In this document: in pieces, positions 1 to 9,569 of the stretch
Layout: each line of letters opens with the position of its first letter
How positions within the stretch are numbered: position 1 is the first letter of the stretch
IMG/VR virus record: IMGVR_UViG_3300030419_003252
Span: 20,544 to 84,543 of that record
Direction: 5' to 3' (one strand)
From: a virus
DNA length: 64,000 nt
Program-made: the position numbers and the translations under genes
Notes under the pieces: model-generated
Seen by the model: only the letters and a program-made list of their open reading frames with translations
Told to the model about the DNA's origin: nothing
Databases searched by the model: none

Positions 1-1
1 T

Positions 2-1159
2 GCAACAATCGTTGGTACCACTAAAGTTTCAGGTGTGACAGTTACTGGTACTGATGCTTTATTTACTAATGCAACTGCTGCTAATGTTACGGGTACAACT
101 TTAGTTTCTGGAGCTATTGTTTCTGGAGCTGTTGGTCGATATGGAACTTTAACGGGTACTACTGCAACATTTACTCAAACTGCATCTGGTGCAGTTATTA
201 CTGGTGATGCTGGTCAATTTACAGTTTTAACAGGTGGGACAATTGAAGCTAGTACAAAATTATCAGGTACTGTTGTTACTGGTAGTACTTCTATTAGTGC
301 TCCGTTAATTACAGGTGCAACAATTGTTGGTACAACTAAAGTTTCGGGTACAACAGTAACAGGTGCTAGTGGTGCATTTACTTCAGTTACTGGTACAACA
401 GGTGTCTTTACTACACTTGCGTCTGGAGCAATTGTTAGTGGTGATGCTATTCAAGGAACAGTAATAACTGGAGGAACAGTTGTAGGTACCACCCTTGTTT
501 CAGGATTAACAGTCAGTGGTAATACAGGTAAATTTACAGATTTAACAGCTACCAATATTACAGGAACAATTATCACAGGTAGTACCAAAATACTTTCTCC
601 ATTAATTACTGGAGCAACAATTGTAGGTACCACTAAAGTCTCAGGATTAGTCGTTACAGGTGATACAGGTCAATTTACTAATGTTACTGCTCAAGACTTT
701 ACTGTTGAAGATGATTTTATAGTTGCTGATGATGTTACTGTTAGTGGTGATTTAGAAGTTGAAGGAACGATTAGTGGAGTAACAGTTACAGGAACTACTG
801 CTAATTTCATTACAGTTAATGCAGATGATTTAAATGTTTCTGATGATTTAGTTATTTCAGATAAATTAACAGTTACTGGAGAAATAGAAGGTAAAGGTGC
901 AAAAATTAGTGGTTTAATAATCACTGGTAGTACAAAAGTTTTATCACCCCTAATTACGGGAGCTACAGTTGTAGGTACCACCACAGTATCGGGTACAACA
1001 GTCACAGGTACTCATGGTCAATTCACAAATATGACAGCAGCTAATATCACAGGCTCAACATTAATTACTGGTACAACAATCAAAATGAGTGGAGATACAG
1101 TTGCAACTCAAACTTATGCAACAGATAGTTCAATTGTCTTTGCTATAGCTCTTGGATAA
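2..1159 (+). CDS. Repetitive tail-fibre/adhesin protein, 5' end cut off
   Basis: The frame is open to the left edge of the window, so the visible part is only the C-terminal portion; the GTG at 35 is just the first possible start inside the window. The protein is built almost entirely of short Val/Thr/Gly repeats such as SGTTVTGxxGxFT and PLITGATVVGTTKVSG. Such repeats usually form a beta-solenoid or a trimeric fibre shaft. There are almost no charged residues except in an acidic stretch around codons 230-300. It lacks the EEGTxTPT C-terminus of its neighbours. It probably forms part of a tail fibre, but no receptor-binding or catalytic domain is recognisable. Confidence 0.75.
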   Translation, partial: ATIVGTTKVSGVTVTGTDALFTNATAANVTGTTLVSGAIVSGAVGRYGTLTGTTATFTQTASGAVITGDAGQFTVLTGGTIEASTKLSGTVVTGSTSISAPLITGATIVGTTKVSGTTVTGASGAFTSVTGTTGVFTTLASGAIVSGDAIQGTVITGGTVVGTTLVSGLTVSGNTGKFTDLTATNITGTIITGSTKILSPLITGATIVGTTKVSGLVVTGDTGQFTNVTAQDFTVEDDFIVADDVTVSGDLEVEGTISGVTVTGTTANFITVNADDLNVSDDLVISDKLTVTGEIEGKGAKISGLIITGSTKVLSPLITGATVVGTTTVSGTTVTGTHGQFTNMTAANITGSTLITGTTIKMSGDTVATQTYATDSSIVFAIALG

Positions 1160-1166
1160 GTGAACT

Positions 1167-1172
1167 TATAAT
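1167..1172 (+). promoter_or_regulatory. Candidate -10 element (TATAAT)
   Basis: A perfect sigma70-type -10 hexamer lies 32 bases upstream of the ATG at 1204. No convincing -35 hexamer is seen at the usual distance, so this is only a candidate. Confidence 0.3.
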
Positions 1173-1203
1173 TAAATTATTAGTGCTAAGGTTTTACAAA
1201 TAA

Positions 1204-1584
1204 ATGGCTCGTTTTCAATCGGTTTGCCGAGCAAGTATTTCAAATAATTCTGGCTCACCAACTACAATTATAACTGGGTCAACAAACTCAAGTGGAGTTC
1301 CTGCTACAACTTACGGAGTTATATTAAGTATTCTGGCATCAAATAAAACAGCTAACTCAGCAGATGTCACAGTTAATTTGATTAAGGCAGGTGGTACTGG
1401 AAGTCAAGTTATAAGTTCTTTAATTACTTCTGGAAATGTTCCAAATAAATCTTCTTTAGAATTTATGACGGGAAATAAAATTATTATCGAACCAGGGGAT
1501 TGGATTAAAGCTTACGCAGGAACTGCAAGTGCAATAGATATAACTGTTTCTTACATGCTTAACCCACAAGATACAACTATCTGA
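1204..1584 (+). CDS. Small fibre-associated virion protein (unknown)
   Basis: A 126-residue protein starting at ATG, 45 bases after the repetitive fibre gene and ending 2 bases before the next fibre gene. The sequence is rich in Ser, Thr, Ile and Asn, has no signal peptide or membrane segment, and ends in a hydrophobic beta-strand-like stretch (ITVSYMLNP). The composition and position fit a small beta-sandwich virion protein, perhaps a fibre tip, collar or adaptor. A TATAAT box at 1167-1172 may supply a promoter. I do not recognise the family. Confidence 0.65.
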   Translation: MARFQSVCRASISNNSGSPTTIITGSTNSSGVPATTYGVILSILASNKTANSADVTVNLIKAGGTGSQVISSLITSGNVPNKSSLEFMTGNKIIIEPGDWIKAYAGTASAIDITVSYMLNPQDTTI

Positions 1585-1586
1585 TC

Positions 1587-3545
1587 ATGCCATATATAGG
1601 TAACATTACTTCTGATTTCAGTATTGATACTGGAAATATAACTAATAGGGCAGTCACTGCTACAAAGTTAAGCCCTTCAAGTGTTGGTTCTAATGGTCAA
1701 GTATTAAGTATAGATGGAAGTGGAAATTTACAATGGGGAAATGATGCTAATGCTCCAGAAGGTACAGCTGTTTTATCTACAGGTGAATCAGGAACTACTA
1801 AATATTTAAGAGTAGATGGAGATGGAACTTGTTCTTGGCAGTTAGCAGTTGATGCAACAAAAACAACATTAACAGGAAGTACAGATAATACTATTACAAC
1901 CGTTACAGGTGCAAATGCGATTCAAGGTGAAGCAAACTTAACTTTTGATGGAAGCACTCTAGCTCTTGCTGGCAATATGCAGTTTACTGCTGCTAATGCA
2001 CAAATTGAATTTAATAATGGAGGTCCAAGATTTTGGAGTCCAGCAGCAAATACACTTACTATTCATACTGGTGGTGGATTTGATTCAACAGATTATGAAA
2101 GACTTCGTGTTGATTCAAGTGGAAATGTAGGTATAGGTACAACAAGTCCAACTGCTAGATTAGATGTTCGACGTGGTGATGAAGACGGTAAAATTGCAGA
2201 ATTTCATACAAGTACTGGTTTCGGATTTGAACTAGGTTCAAGTCAAACAGTGGCTTATATTGCATCTGGTAATGCCCAGATATTTCATCTAAAAACTCAT
2301 AATGGTACAAACTCACTAGAACGGTTAACAATTAAATCTGATGGAAAAGTAGGTATTGGTACAACTAGTCCAGAAGATTTATTACATATAAAAAGTGGAA
2401 AAATAAGAATAGAAAATGAAATAGTTTCAAATAACGATTCGACTATTAGTTACGACAATTCAGATTTTCTTATAGATGTAGATCCAAATAATGTTAGAGG
2501 TTCTAGTCAATTCCAAGTTAAAATAGACACGGTAGCTGGCTTAACTATTGATGATAATAGAAGAGTTGGAATAGGTACAACAAGTCCTGATTCATTACTT
2601 CATGTTGAATCAAGTGGTGCTACTTCTACAAGAATATCTGGCAATAGAGGTGATAGTAATAATTTACATATAGCAAATATTGAATTTGAAAATACTTTTG
2701 ATACTCAAGGTGTAATTGCAGAAATCAAAGCTATTACTGGTAGTAGTGGTACTCAAAGTACTAAAGGTCAACTTACTTTCTCTACAGATGATGGATCTAC
2801 ATTTGCAGAACGTTTGCGTATAGATTCAGTTGGAAGAATACTTCTAGGAACTCAAAAATCATTTGGTACTCAAAGTTATTATGATGATATTACTATTAAT
2901 AATAGTGATAGTGATTCTGGAGCTGCAGGTGGAACAGGAATTAGTTTAATTTCTGGTAATAATAGTTGGGGTGCAATATTATTTGGTGATAGTGATGATG
3001 ATGATGTTGGATATATTAAATATGCACATAGTGGCGACTATATGAGGTTTGCTACAGGTACTGGTATTAGATTTAGAATAGATAGTGATGGTGTTAAATT
3101 TAACGGTGAGACAGCAGCAGTTAATGGATTAAACGACTATGAAGAAGGTACATTCACACCAACTTTAAGAGCTTATTTTAATGGTGCTTGGCGAGATAGT
3201 TCTTATACTACAGCTCCTAGTGAAACAGTTGGTTATTTTACAAGAGTTGGAAATCTTGTGTATATCTTTGGAAGATTTGTAGGTTTTGATTTGGATTCTG
3301 ATTCAGATGGTGCTTATGCTGGATTTGGAGGATTACCATTTGATTCGGCATCAGGTACTGGAAAATATCCAATAATTCAAACATTTAATGCTAATTGTTT
3401 TGCTGATGCTGGTATTGGATTTTATATAGGTGCAAGTTCTAAATATGCTTACAGTGCTAGATATGATTCTGATGATGGACATACTACTTGGAGTAGCAGT
3501 AGTGGTAGAGGTTTTTGGTTCTGGGCTACTTATTTTGCTGCTTAA
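1587..3545 (+). CDS. Tail fibre with VGIGTTSP repeats and EEGT C-terminus
   Basis: A 652-residue fibre-like protein. VGIGTTSP motifs occur at about residues 181, 255 and 327, a spacing of 72-74 residues that suggests repeated shaft modules. Each is preceded by a Ser-Gly/Asn-Gly turn and followed by a Leu-rich strand. The motif NDYEEGTFTPTL at about residue 516 opens a C-terminal domain of about 135 residues, rich in Gly and aromatics, that probably forms the receptor-binding tip. Three other genes in the window share this layout. The stop codon is followed at once by a conserved 22-base element (3550-3571). Fibre assignment is by repeat type and composition; the receptor is unknown. Confidence 0.8.
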   Translation: MPYIGNITSDFSIDTGNITNRAVTATKLSPSSVGSNGQVLSIDGSGNLQWGNDANAPEGTAVLSTGESGTTKYLRVDGDGTCSWQLAVDATKTTLTGSTDNTITTVTGANAIQGEANLTFDGSTLALAGNMQFTAANAQIEFNNGGPRFWSPAANTLTIHTGGGFDSTDYERLRVDSSGNVGIGTTSPTARLDVRRGDEDGKIAEFHTSTGFGFELGSSQTVAYIASGNAQIFHLKTHNGTNSLERLTIKSDGKVGIGTTSPEDLLHIKSGKIRIENEIVSNNDSTISYDNSDFLIDVDPNNVRGSSQFQVKIDTVAGLTIDDNRRVGIGTTSPDSLLHVESSGATSTRISGNRGDSNNLHIANIEFENTFDTQGVIAEIKAITGSSGTQSTKGQLTFSTDDGSTFAERLRIDSVGRILLGTQKSFGTQSYYDDITINNSDSDSGAAGGTGISLISGNNSWGAILFGDSDDDDVGYIKYAHSGDYMRFATGTGIRFRIDSDGVKFNGETAAVNGLNDYEEGTFTPTLRAYFNGAWRDSSYTTAPSETVGYFTRVGNLVYIFGRFVGFDLDSDSDGAYAGFGGLPFDSASGTGKYPIIQTFNANCFADAGIGFYIGASSKYAYSARYDSDDGHTTWSSSSGRGFWFWATYFAA

Positions 3546-3549
3546 AATC

Positions 3550-3571
3550 CTAAATGTACTACGAATAAAAT
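3550..3571 (+). repeat. Fibre-gene 3' element, copy 1
   Basis: This is one of four copies of CTAAATGTAnTACGAATAAA followed by AT. It begins 5 bases after the stop codon of the EEGT-type fibre gene. The other copies are at 6432-6453, 7717-7738 and, on the minus strand, 24547-24568, each directly behind a gene of the same type. It could be a late promoter for the next gene or a recombination site for fibre cassettes. Confidence 0.7.
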
Positions 3572-3594
3572 ATATGTAATATCAATTAAATAAA

Positions 3595-3933
3595 ATGGCT
3601 GTTGTTTGGAATGTAGTTGCCTTAGATCGTGCTCCTACAGAAGGTTCTCTTGCTGATGTCGTTAAAACTGTACATTGGACTGCTCAAGATTCAGAAACTG
3701 TAGGTTCTGGTGATTCTGCTGTTACTCATACAGGTTCTTCTTATGGTTCTATTTCATTAGGTGCTGCTGATGCTAGTAATTTCACAGCATATGATTCAAT
3801 TACTAAAGACAATGCAGTTGCTTGGGCAAAAGCTGCTCTTGGTTCTGATCAAGTTACAGCCATAGAAACAGGAGTTGCGGCACAGATTACTGAGTCGAAA
3901 ACACCGACCTCTAAAACTGGTGTCCCTTGGTAG
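3595..3933 (+). CDS. Conserved cyanophage-type protein, unknown function
   Basis: A 112-residue acidic protein that starts MAVVWNVVALDRAP and contains a repeated VHWTAQDSE-type strand region. It resembles small proteins commonly seen beside fibre genes in marine cyanophages, recognised by pattern rather than by search. There is no signal peptide and no membrane segment. A protein of similar size and layout is encoded on the minus strand at 24197-24505, and that gene also sits next to an EEGT-type fibre gene. The two may therefore be partners of the fibres, but no role is established. Confidence 0.65.
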   Translation: MAVVWNVVALDRAPTEGSLADVVKTVHWTAQDSETVGSGDSAVTHTGSSYGSISLGAADASNFTAYDSITKDNAVAWAKAALGSDQVTAIETGVAAQITESKTPTSKTGVPW

Positions 3934-3969
3934 GATTTGATATATAATTAAAATAGTTTTTAAAGAGTC

Positions 3970-4164
3970 ATGCCTTCCATAGACGAAAGAATCAGTACAT
4001 TAACTGAAGAATTAAAAGGAGCTGTTGAAAAACATAATCAAGCTTTAGAAGTTGTTAATACTGAAAAAGAAAAAGCATTTGGTCTTCAAAAACAGCTTGA
4101 ACTACTAAATGAAATGAAAGCAGAAGAGAATCCAGAAGAAGCAACAGTAACTGAAGTTGTTTAA
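3970..4164 (+). CDS. Small coiled-coil protein
   Basis: A 64-residue, highly charged protein. A heptad-like pattern runs from residue 5 to about 50 (ISTLTEELKGAVEKHNQ and onward), so most of it should form a single helical coiled coil. The C-terminus is acidic and disordered. It lies between fibre genes, 36 bases after the previous stop. A fibre chaperone or trimerisation partner is possible but not shown. Confidence 0.6.
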   Translation: MPSIDERISTLTEELKGAVEKHNQALEVVNTEKEKAFGLQKQLELLNEMKAEENPEEATVTEVV

Positions 4165-4220
4165 ATATTCTCGCTAGAGTTAGTCAATTTAGAATAGTTA
4201 AGAGTTAGTGGTATGGAAGC

Positions 4221-4880
4221 TTGTCTTACATTGGACAAAGACCTGTTGTTGGTAGATATACCAAGTTAGATCAGATTAATACTGGTTTTAATGGTAATAC
4301 TGCTACGTTTAATTTAACTGCTGGTAGTCAAGCAGTTTTACCAGGTACAGAGCAAAATTTATTATTGTCGTTAGGTGGTGTAATACAGGAACCAAAAACA
4401 GATTTCACAATTTCTGGTTCACAAATTACTTTTACCACTGCACCTGTTGCTAATACAACATTCTTTTGTGTTGTTTTTGGCGACATGCAATCAATTGGGC
4501 AACCAAGTGATGGCACAGTTATACCAGCTAGTATTGCAAGCACAGGAGATTTTACTTTTCCTGCTGATATTAAATCTGATGGTACTGGAGGAGTTAAAGT
4601 TCCTGTTGGTAATACAGCACAACGACCTTCTAATGCAGCTGGATATATAAGATATAACAGTCAAATATCTAAATTTGAAGGTTATGGATCTAGTTGGGGA
4701 CTATTAGGAGGTGGTGCAACTGGTGGTGGAGCAGATAAAGTTTTCGTAGAAACAAATCAAGATATAACAACGTCTTATACATTGACTACAAATTTTAATG
4801 CAATGACTGCAGGTCCAGTAGACATTGCAGCATCAGCTACTGTCACTGTCCCAGCTGGGGCTTCTTGGGTAATTGTTTAG
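4221..4880 (+). CDS. Fibre-associated structural protein starting MSYIGQ
   Basis: A 219-residue protein with a TTG start that gives (M)SYIGQRPVVGRYTKLDQI. No ATG lies in frame nearby, and I know SYIG-type N-termini from phage fibre proteins, so the TTG is accepted. An N-terminal beta domain (LLSLGGVIQEPKTDFTISG, residues about 50-70) resembles the particle-attachment domain of some phage fibres. It is followed by a Gly-rich linker and a C-terminus ending TVPAGASWVIV. It overlaps nothing and lies 8 bases upstream of the next start, whose ribosome site spans its stop codon. Confidence 0.65.
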   Translation: MSYIGQRPVVGRYTKLDQINTGFNGNTATFNLTAGSQAVLPGTEQNLLLSLGGVIQEPKTDFTISGSQITFTTAPVANTTFFCVVFGDMQSIGQPSDGTVIPASIASTGDFTFPADIKSDGTGGVKVPVGNTAQRPSNAAGYIRYNSQISKFEGYGSSWGLLGGGATGGGADKVFVETNQDITTSYTLTTNFNAMTAGPVDIAASATVTVPAGASWVIV

Positions 4881-4888
4881 GAGATACT

Positions 4889-6427
4889 ATGGCACTCACA
4901 CTTAACGGAACAACAGGACTTTCAGGTATTGTAGGTAGTGCAGGAACACCAGCATTACAAGGAGGTGATACCAATACTGGTTATTTTTTTGGTACAGATA
5001 CTTTAGGTTTAAGTACAGGTGGTACTCAAAGACTTCAGATTGATTCTAGTGGAAATATAAAACTAGGTTCAGGAGCTACTCAAACGTTAGCTATAAAAGA
5101 TTATGGATATAGTGGAACTTACAAAAATATAATGATTGGAAATCCTGGTTCAAATGTAGGATCAGTAGGTATATGCGTAGATGTTTCAACAATATCTGGA
5201 GGTAATTTTGCAGCTCAACATCAGGCAATATTAGGCAAAAATGGATTTCTTATGCCTAATGAAGCAGGTGATAATTATATTGGAGTATTACGTAGAGATT
5301 CAAGTGCAAATAAACTTTATATTGGTCCAGGTATATCAAGTGGTCTTACAAGTGGTCCTTTAACTCTTGAAACTTCATATGTAGGTATTGGTACAACAGC
5401 TCCTACAGCAGAATTAGAAATTTTTCATGCTACTGATCCAGAAATACATTTAAATATTAATACTCATGGTGATGTAGGAAAAATACTGGGTGATGCAGAT
5501 GGCTTAACATTAACTGGAAACGGAAGTAGCAACCAAATTAGATTTAAAACTAATAATGAGCACCGAATGCGTATAGATTCCAGTGGGAGACTCTTAAAAG
5601 GTGTTCTTAGTTCCGAAGCATCAAGAAGTAATACAAGTACAAGAAATCCACACGTTCAACTTTCAAGTCCTTGGTCTAGTGGATTAGGTAGTACGTCAAT
5701 TACTTGTACAGATGACTATCCAATTCTATTTATTAATAGTAATGCAAATTACGTAGATAATGCTGGAGCAGGTGTAATAACATTTAGTATCAAAGATGGT
5801 GCAGGTAATTATTGCAATACTGCTGAAATAAGATCTCAAATAGATGGTAGTCCAGGTAATGATGATTCCCCTGGAGAATTATCATTTAGAACAACTGCTG
5901 ATGGGTCTTGTCAGCCTACTGAAAGGTTGAAAATCCATAGAAATGGAAATGTTGAAATTAATGATGGTGATTTAATAATAGGAACTGCTGGTCACGGTAT
6001 TGACTTTTCTCAAACTAATTCTTCTGAAACAGGTGTTACCGTTGATGAAGAGGTTTTAGATCATTTTGAAGAAGGAACCTGGACACCAACTCAGCCTACT
6101 GTAGGTTGGTATAGTGGTACAGAAATAGAAGGAAAATACCAACGAGTTGGACATTGGGTTACAGCTAGTTTTATTGTTAGATTTGCGAGTAATGCTAGTG
6201 CTATTGCTGGTTATATAGATGGGCTTCCATATGTTAGTGCTGGAGCTAATACTGAATATAAGTATGGTGGTTCTGTTTCATACACTACTGATAGTAATGT
6301 TAATAGTTTTTTAGTTGAAAATGCTACTGCTCGAATACATTTATATAACGATACTGGTGGGGGTATTCAATTAACTCATTTAGATGATGATTATGTAAGA
6401 GGAACAGTTATATATAGAGTCGCATAG
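4889..6427 (+). CDS. Tail fibre with GIGTT repeats and EEGT C-terminus
   Basis: The start is the ATG at 4889, preceded by AGGAG at 4879-4883, rather than an upstream TTG. The 512-residue product has MALTLNGTTGLSG at the N-terminus, a region with TQRLQIDSSGNI and VGIGTTAP repeats, and the motif DHFEEGTWTPTQ near residue 390 leading into a C-terminal tip domain of about 120 residues. The repeats match those of the neighbouring fibre genes, while the tip domain differs. A conserved 22-base element follows the stop. Confidence 0.8.
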   Translation: MALTLNGTTGLSGIVGSAGTPALQGGDTNTGYFFGTDTLGLSTGGTQRLQIDSSGNIKLGSGATQTLAIKDYGYSGTYKNIMIGNPGSNVGSVGICVDVSTISGGNFAAQHQAILGKNGFLMPNEAGDNYIGVLRRDSSANKLYIGPGISSGLTSGPLTLETSYVGIGTTAPTAELEIFHATDPEIHLNINTHGDVGKILGDADGLTLTGNGSSNQIRFKTNNEHRMRIDSSGRLLKGVLSSEASRSNTSTRNPHVQLSSPWSSGLGSTSITCTDDYPILFINSNANYVDNAGAGVITFSIKDGAGNYCNTAEIRSQIDGSPGNDDSPGELSFRTTADGSCQPTERLKIHRNGNVEINDGDLIIGTAGHGIDFSQTNSSETGVTVDEEVLDHFEEGTWTPTQPTVGWYSGTEIEGKYQRVGHWVTASFIVRFASNASAIAGYIDGLPYVSAGANTEYKYGGSVSYTTDSNVNSFLVENATARIHLYNDTGGGIQLTHLDDDYVRGTVIYRVA

Positions 6428-6431
6428 TTAT

Positions 6432-6453
6432 CTAAATGTATTACGAATAAAAT
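6432..6453 (+). repeat. Fibre-gene 3' element, copy 2
   Basis: Same element as at 3550-3571. Here identity with copy 3 extends over 35 bases (6428-6462 against 7713-7747) and runs up to the leader of the next fibre gene. AAATGTATT occurs twice within it as a direct repeat. Confidence 0.75.
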
Positions 6454-6473
6454 GTATTTAAGGGATTGATATT

Positions 6474-7712
6474 ATGGCACTTAGACTTCGGGGAGCTACA
6501 TCTGGTTATATCGAGTTAAAAGCTCCTGCATCTGCTGGAGATAATACTTTAACTCTGCCAACAAATAACGGAGGTGCTAATCAACTTTTAAAAATAGATG
6601 GTTCAGGAAATTTAAGTTGGCAAGCAAATCTTACTTTTGATGGAACACAATTAAATGTCAAGGGATCAGGAACAGATATTTTAAAGATTGAATCTACTGA
6701 TGCTGGTGCTCAAGGAACAAATTTAATCTTACAGCATAGTCCTGGTGCAGGAAATATGGCTGCTAATGATGTTATTAGTTTGCTTCAATTTAATGGTGTA
6801 GACGATAGCAATAATCCTACTACATACTCTTCAATTCGAGCAGTTGCAACTGATGTTTCTAATAATTCTGAGAAGGGTGATTTAACATTCTTTACTCGTA
6901 ATGGTAGTACTTTTGCTGAATGTATGCGTATAAATTCTAATGGTGATTTAAATCTTGGAAATAATCCAACCAATCAATATGGATATAAATTAAATATACA
7001 AGATAGTGCAATTTTATATGCACAGACTGCATCAAATAATGGAACAGAACTGAAGTTATATTTAGATCACGGAAATACAGTTGCTAATTTTGGAACAGTA
7101 TCAACATCTCATTTAGCATTTGTAACAGCAAACACAGAAAAAGTTCGTATTACATCTGATGGTGATTTAACTATTGATAACGGTGATCTAAAAATAGGAA
7201 CAGCTGGCAAAGGTATTGACTTTAGTATCAATTCTGATGGTTCCAGAGCAGTAACTACTAATGGAAATCTATTTGACGACTATGAAGAAGGGACATTTAA
7301 TGCTCAATTAGGAGGAGCAACTAATCATGGTACACATGAAATAACTGGAGGTGGTACTTATACAAAAATAGGTAGAAAAGTATATATGCAAATATCATTT
7401 CAAAACAGTGATTTAAATGATGGTGCTTCTGGTCAAGTAATAATTAAAAATTTACCATTTACTTTTGTTGATTCAACTGTTAATAGCAGTCATGTTTGTG
7501 CTGGAGTAAGTGCTGATTTTGTTACTACTAATGTTACCTATCCTCATAGTGGAGACATGAACCGATACGTTTGGCAATTAATAGCTTCTGCTGGTCACAT
7601 TAAAGGATATAGAGTTAATGATGGAGGCAGTATGACAGATTGGGATGCTAGTCATTGGGTAGCATCTAGTATGGAACTTAGACTTAATATTAGCTCATTA
7701 ACAGCAACTTAA
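6474..7712 (+). CDS. Tail fibre, EEGT type
   Basis: A 412-residue protein starting MALRLRGATSGYIELKAP, an N-terminal sequence type I associate with marine phage fibres. The middle has SNGDLNLGNNP and ITSDGDLTIDNGDL repeats, and DDYEEGTFNAQL near residue 266 starts the C-terminal domain of about 145 residues. It is shorter than the neighbours because it has fewer shaft repeats. The leader and 3' flank are both nearly identical to those of the adjacent fibre gene, which suggests duplication or exchange of whole cassettes. Confidence 0.78.
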   Translation: MALRLRGATSGYIELKAPASAGDNTLTLPTNNGGANQLLKIDGSGNLSWQANLTFDGTQLNVKGSGTDILKIESTDAGAQGTNLILQHSPGAGNMAANDVISLLQFNGVDDSNNPTTYSSIRAVATDVSNNSEKGDLTFFTRNGSTFAECMRINSNGDLNLGNNPTNQYGYKLNIQDSAILYAQTASNNGTELKLYLDHGNTVANFGTVSTSHLAFVTANTEKVRITSDGDLTIDNGDLKIGTAGKGIDFSINSDGSRAVTTNGNLFDDYEEGTFNAQLGGATNHGTHEITGGGTYTKIGRKVYMQISFQNSDLNDGASGQVIIKNLPFTFVDSTVNSSHVCAGVSADFVTTNVTYPHSGDMNRYVWQLIASAGHIKGYRVNDGGSMTDWDASHWVASSMELRLNISSLTAT

Positions 7713-7716
7713 TTAT

Positions 7717-7738
7717 CTAAATGTATTACGAATAAAAT
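7717..7738 (+). repeat. Fibre-gene 3' element, copy 3
   Basis: Third copy of the element, 4 bases after the stop of the fibre gene at 6474-7712 and 20 bases before the ATG at 7759. It is identical to copy 2 over 35 bases. Confidence 0.75.
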
Positions 7739-7758
7739 GTATTTAAGAGACTGAGATT

Positions 7759-9405
7759 ATGGCAACACTTAAAGTCACAAATATAAAGAACGATGGTTTT
7801 GCTGGTGATCAGCTTTATCTTAAATCAGATGGAAAAATTGGTATAGGTACAGCAAGTCCAGGACATAAATTAGTTATTTCTCAAACGAATAGTGGTGGTA
7901 TAGCAGCAATTCATTTACCTGTTGATGAAAGTACAATATTAGGTCCAAATGCAAATACCTATTTAAAAATGGGTGGAAATGTTGTATTAGGAGCGAATGG
8001 TCAAATAGATCTTACAACTTCAGGTGCTTCAAAATTAACAATAAAAAATGATGGAAATGTAGGTATAGGGACAACAAATCCAACTAATTTATTAGAAATC
8101 TCAGGTGGATTAGTTAGATGTCTTGGTACTGCTTCTGCAAGATTTACAGTTAATAATGGCGCAGCAGAAGGCTTTTTTGGATGGAATAGTGGAACGTTAT
8201 ATCTTGGAGGGGCTTCTGCATTATTAAATATAACTGCATCAGGTAGTAACAATATTCAATTAGAGACTAATAGTTCTACAAGGATGACTATTAAATCAGA
8301 TGGAAATATAGAAGTAGGTGGTAATTTAAAAACTAATAATTTACCTGGTAAAAATTTAGTTATTAACGGTGCGATGCAAATCGCTCAAAGAAGTTCATCA
8401 TCTTCAACTATAGGATATCATACTGTTGATAGGTTTCAAATAGGATATGGAGGGCATGATGAAGTTCTTACAGCTAGTCATCATAGTTTAACTTCTTCTG
8501 ATACTGGACCTTGGGAAGAAGGATTTAGAAAATCTTTCCATGTACAGAATGGAAACCAGACAAGTGGTGCTGATGCAGGAGATTACTCTCAAATAATTTA
8601 CAAACCTGAAGGGCAAGATATAAATCGCTCTGGGTGGAATTTTACAGACCCTAATAGTAAGATAACTCTTTCTTATTGGATTAAAGCTAGTGTTGCACAG
8701 AACTACTATGGATTCATAGAAGCAGGTGGTCCAACACGAATATTTGGTTGGGAAACAGGAGCATTAACTGCTAATACTTGGAAAAAAGTAACTGTTACTA
8801 TTCCAGGCTACGCTAGTTTAGCGATTCCTGATACTAGTGGAACTGCCTTCAGCATTGCCTTCATTCCTTATTATGGGACTAATTATACTGCTGCTAGTGG
8901 TCGAGATGTAGGACAATGGTACACAGCCTATAATTATCTTCCTACTAATACATCTACTTGGTGGACTACTAATGATTCAACATTTGAAATAACAGGCGTT
9001 CAGCTTGAAGTTGGATCTATAGCTACAGAGTTTGAACATAGATCGTATGGTGATGAATTAACTAGGTGTCAGAGATATTTTGTTTCTTATGGTAAGACAA
9101 CAGGTTTTCATATTGGAATGGGAACAGCATATAGTGCAAGTGCTTTAAATATTAGTGTTCCTTTACCAGTGCCTATGAGAGCTGACCCGACAGTTGCTAA
9201 AATTGCAAATGGTAGTAGTGAATGGTTACATGCATATGTTGGAGCAACAGGAACAATCAGTGATCCTACTCCACAATTAGGAGAATCTGGAATGAGTGTT
9301 TATCGTGTATATGTTCCTAGTGCTGGAAGTGGTTGGACCGCTGGAGATTCTTTTTGGTGTCAAATACGTCCTGATGCTAGATTGACTTTTAGTGCTGAAT
9401 TATAA
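7759..9405 (+). CDS. Tail fibre with C-terminal jelly-roll-like domain
   Basis: A 548-residue protein. The N-terminal 200 residues carry KIGIGTASPG and NVGIGTTNPTNLL repeats like the other fibres. From NLVINGAMQIAQRSS (residue about 198) it changes to a domain of a kind frequent at the ends of phage fibres. That domain contains Trp-rich strands (ITLSYWIKAS, TANTWKKVTVTIPG) and the motif VQLEVGSIATEFEHRSYGDE before CQRYF. It resembles carbohydrate-binding jelly rolls, so glycan binding is a reasonable inference. It lacks the EEGT motif, and the conserved 3' element is also missing behind it. Confidence 0.78.
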   Translation: MATLKVTNIKNDGFAGDQLYLKSDGKIGIGTASPGHKLVISQTNSGGIAAIHLPVDESTILGPNANTYLKMGGNVVLGANGQIDLTTSGASKLTIKNDGNVGIGTTNPTNLLEISGGLVRCLGTASARFTVNNGAAEGFFGWNSGTLYLGGASALLNITASGSNNIQLETNSSTRMTIKSDGNIEVGGNLKTNNLPGKNLVINGAMQIAQRSSSSSTIGYHTVDRFQIGYGGHDEVLTASHHSLTSSDTGPWEEGFRKSFHVQNGNQTSGADAGDYSQIIYKPEGQDINRSGWNFTDPNSKITLSYWIKASVAQNYYGFIEAGGPTRIFGWETGALTANTWKKVTVTIPGYASLAIPDTSGTAFSIAFIPYYGTNYTAASGRDVGQWYTAYNYLPTNTSTWWTTNDSTFEITGVQLEVGSIATEFEHRSYGDELTRCQRYFVSYGKTTGFHIGMGTAYSASALNISVPLPVPMRADPTVAKIANGSSEWLHAYVGATGTISDPTPQLGESGMSVYRVYVPSAGSGWTAGDSFWCQIRPDARLTFSAEL

Positions 9406-9407
9406 CT

Positions 9408-9569
9408 ATGGCTGATTATAAATTAAACATCACACCTCCTTCTGAGACTGTTAATTCTGTTTTTAGAAAATCAGATAATGTTTGTATTCCTTTTGCAATA
9501 GGAAATAAAGATTATGATGATTATTTAGAATGGGTAGCAGAAGGAAATACTCCTGATCCTGCTGACTGA
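9408..9569 (+). CDS. Small tail protein ending GNTPDPAD
   Basis: A 53-residue protein whose ATG lies 2 bases after the fibre stop. It ends DYLEWVAEGNTPDPAD, a C-terminal pattern (YxxWxxxGNxPxPAD) that I know from short phage proteins found at the ends of tail-fibre operons, sometimes grouped with XkdW-like or fibre-assembly proteins. Tight coupling to the fibre gene supports a role in fibre assembly or attachment. The exact role is unknown. Confidence 0.65.
   Translation: MADYKLNITPPSETVNSVFRKSDNVCIPFAIGNKDYDDYLEWVAEGNTPDPAD

Noticed and set aside
35-1159. CRISPR-like array suggested by repeated short motifs
   Set aside because: The repeats are degenerate codon-level repeats of a Val/Thr/Gly protein in one open frame, without constant spacing.
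1-9405. Diversity-generating retroelement acting on the fibre genes
   Set aside because: No reverse transcriptase frame and no template/variable repeat pair with adenine-specific differences were seen in the window.
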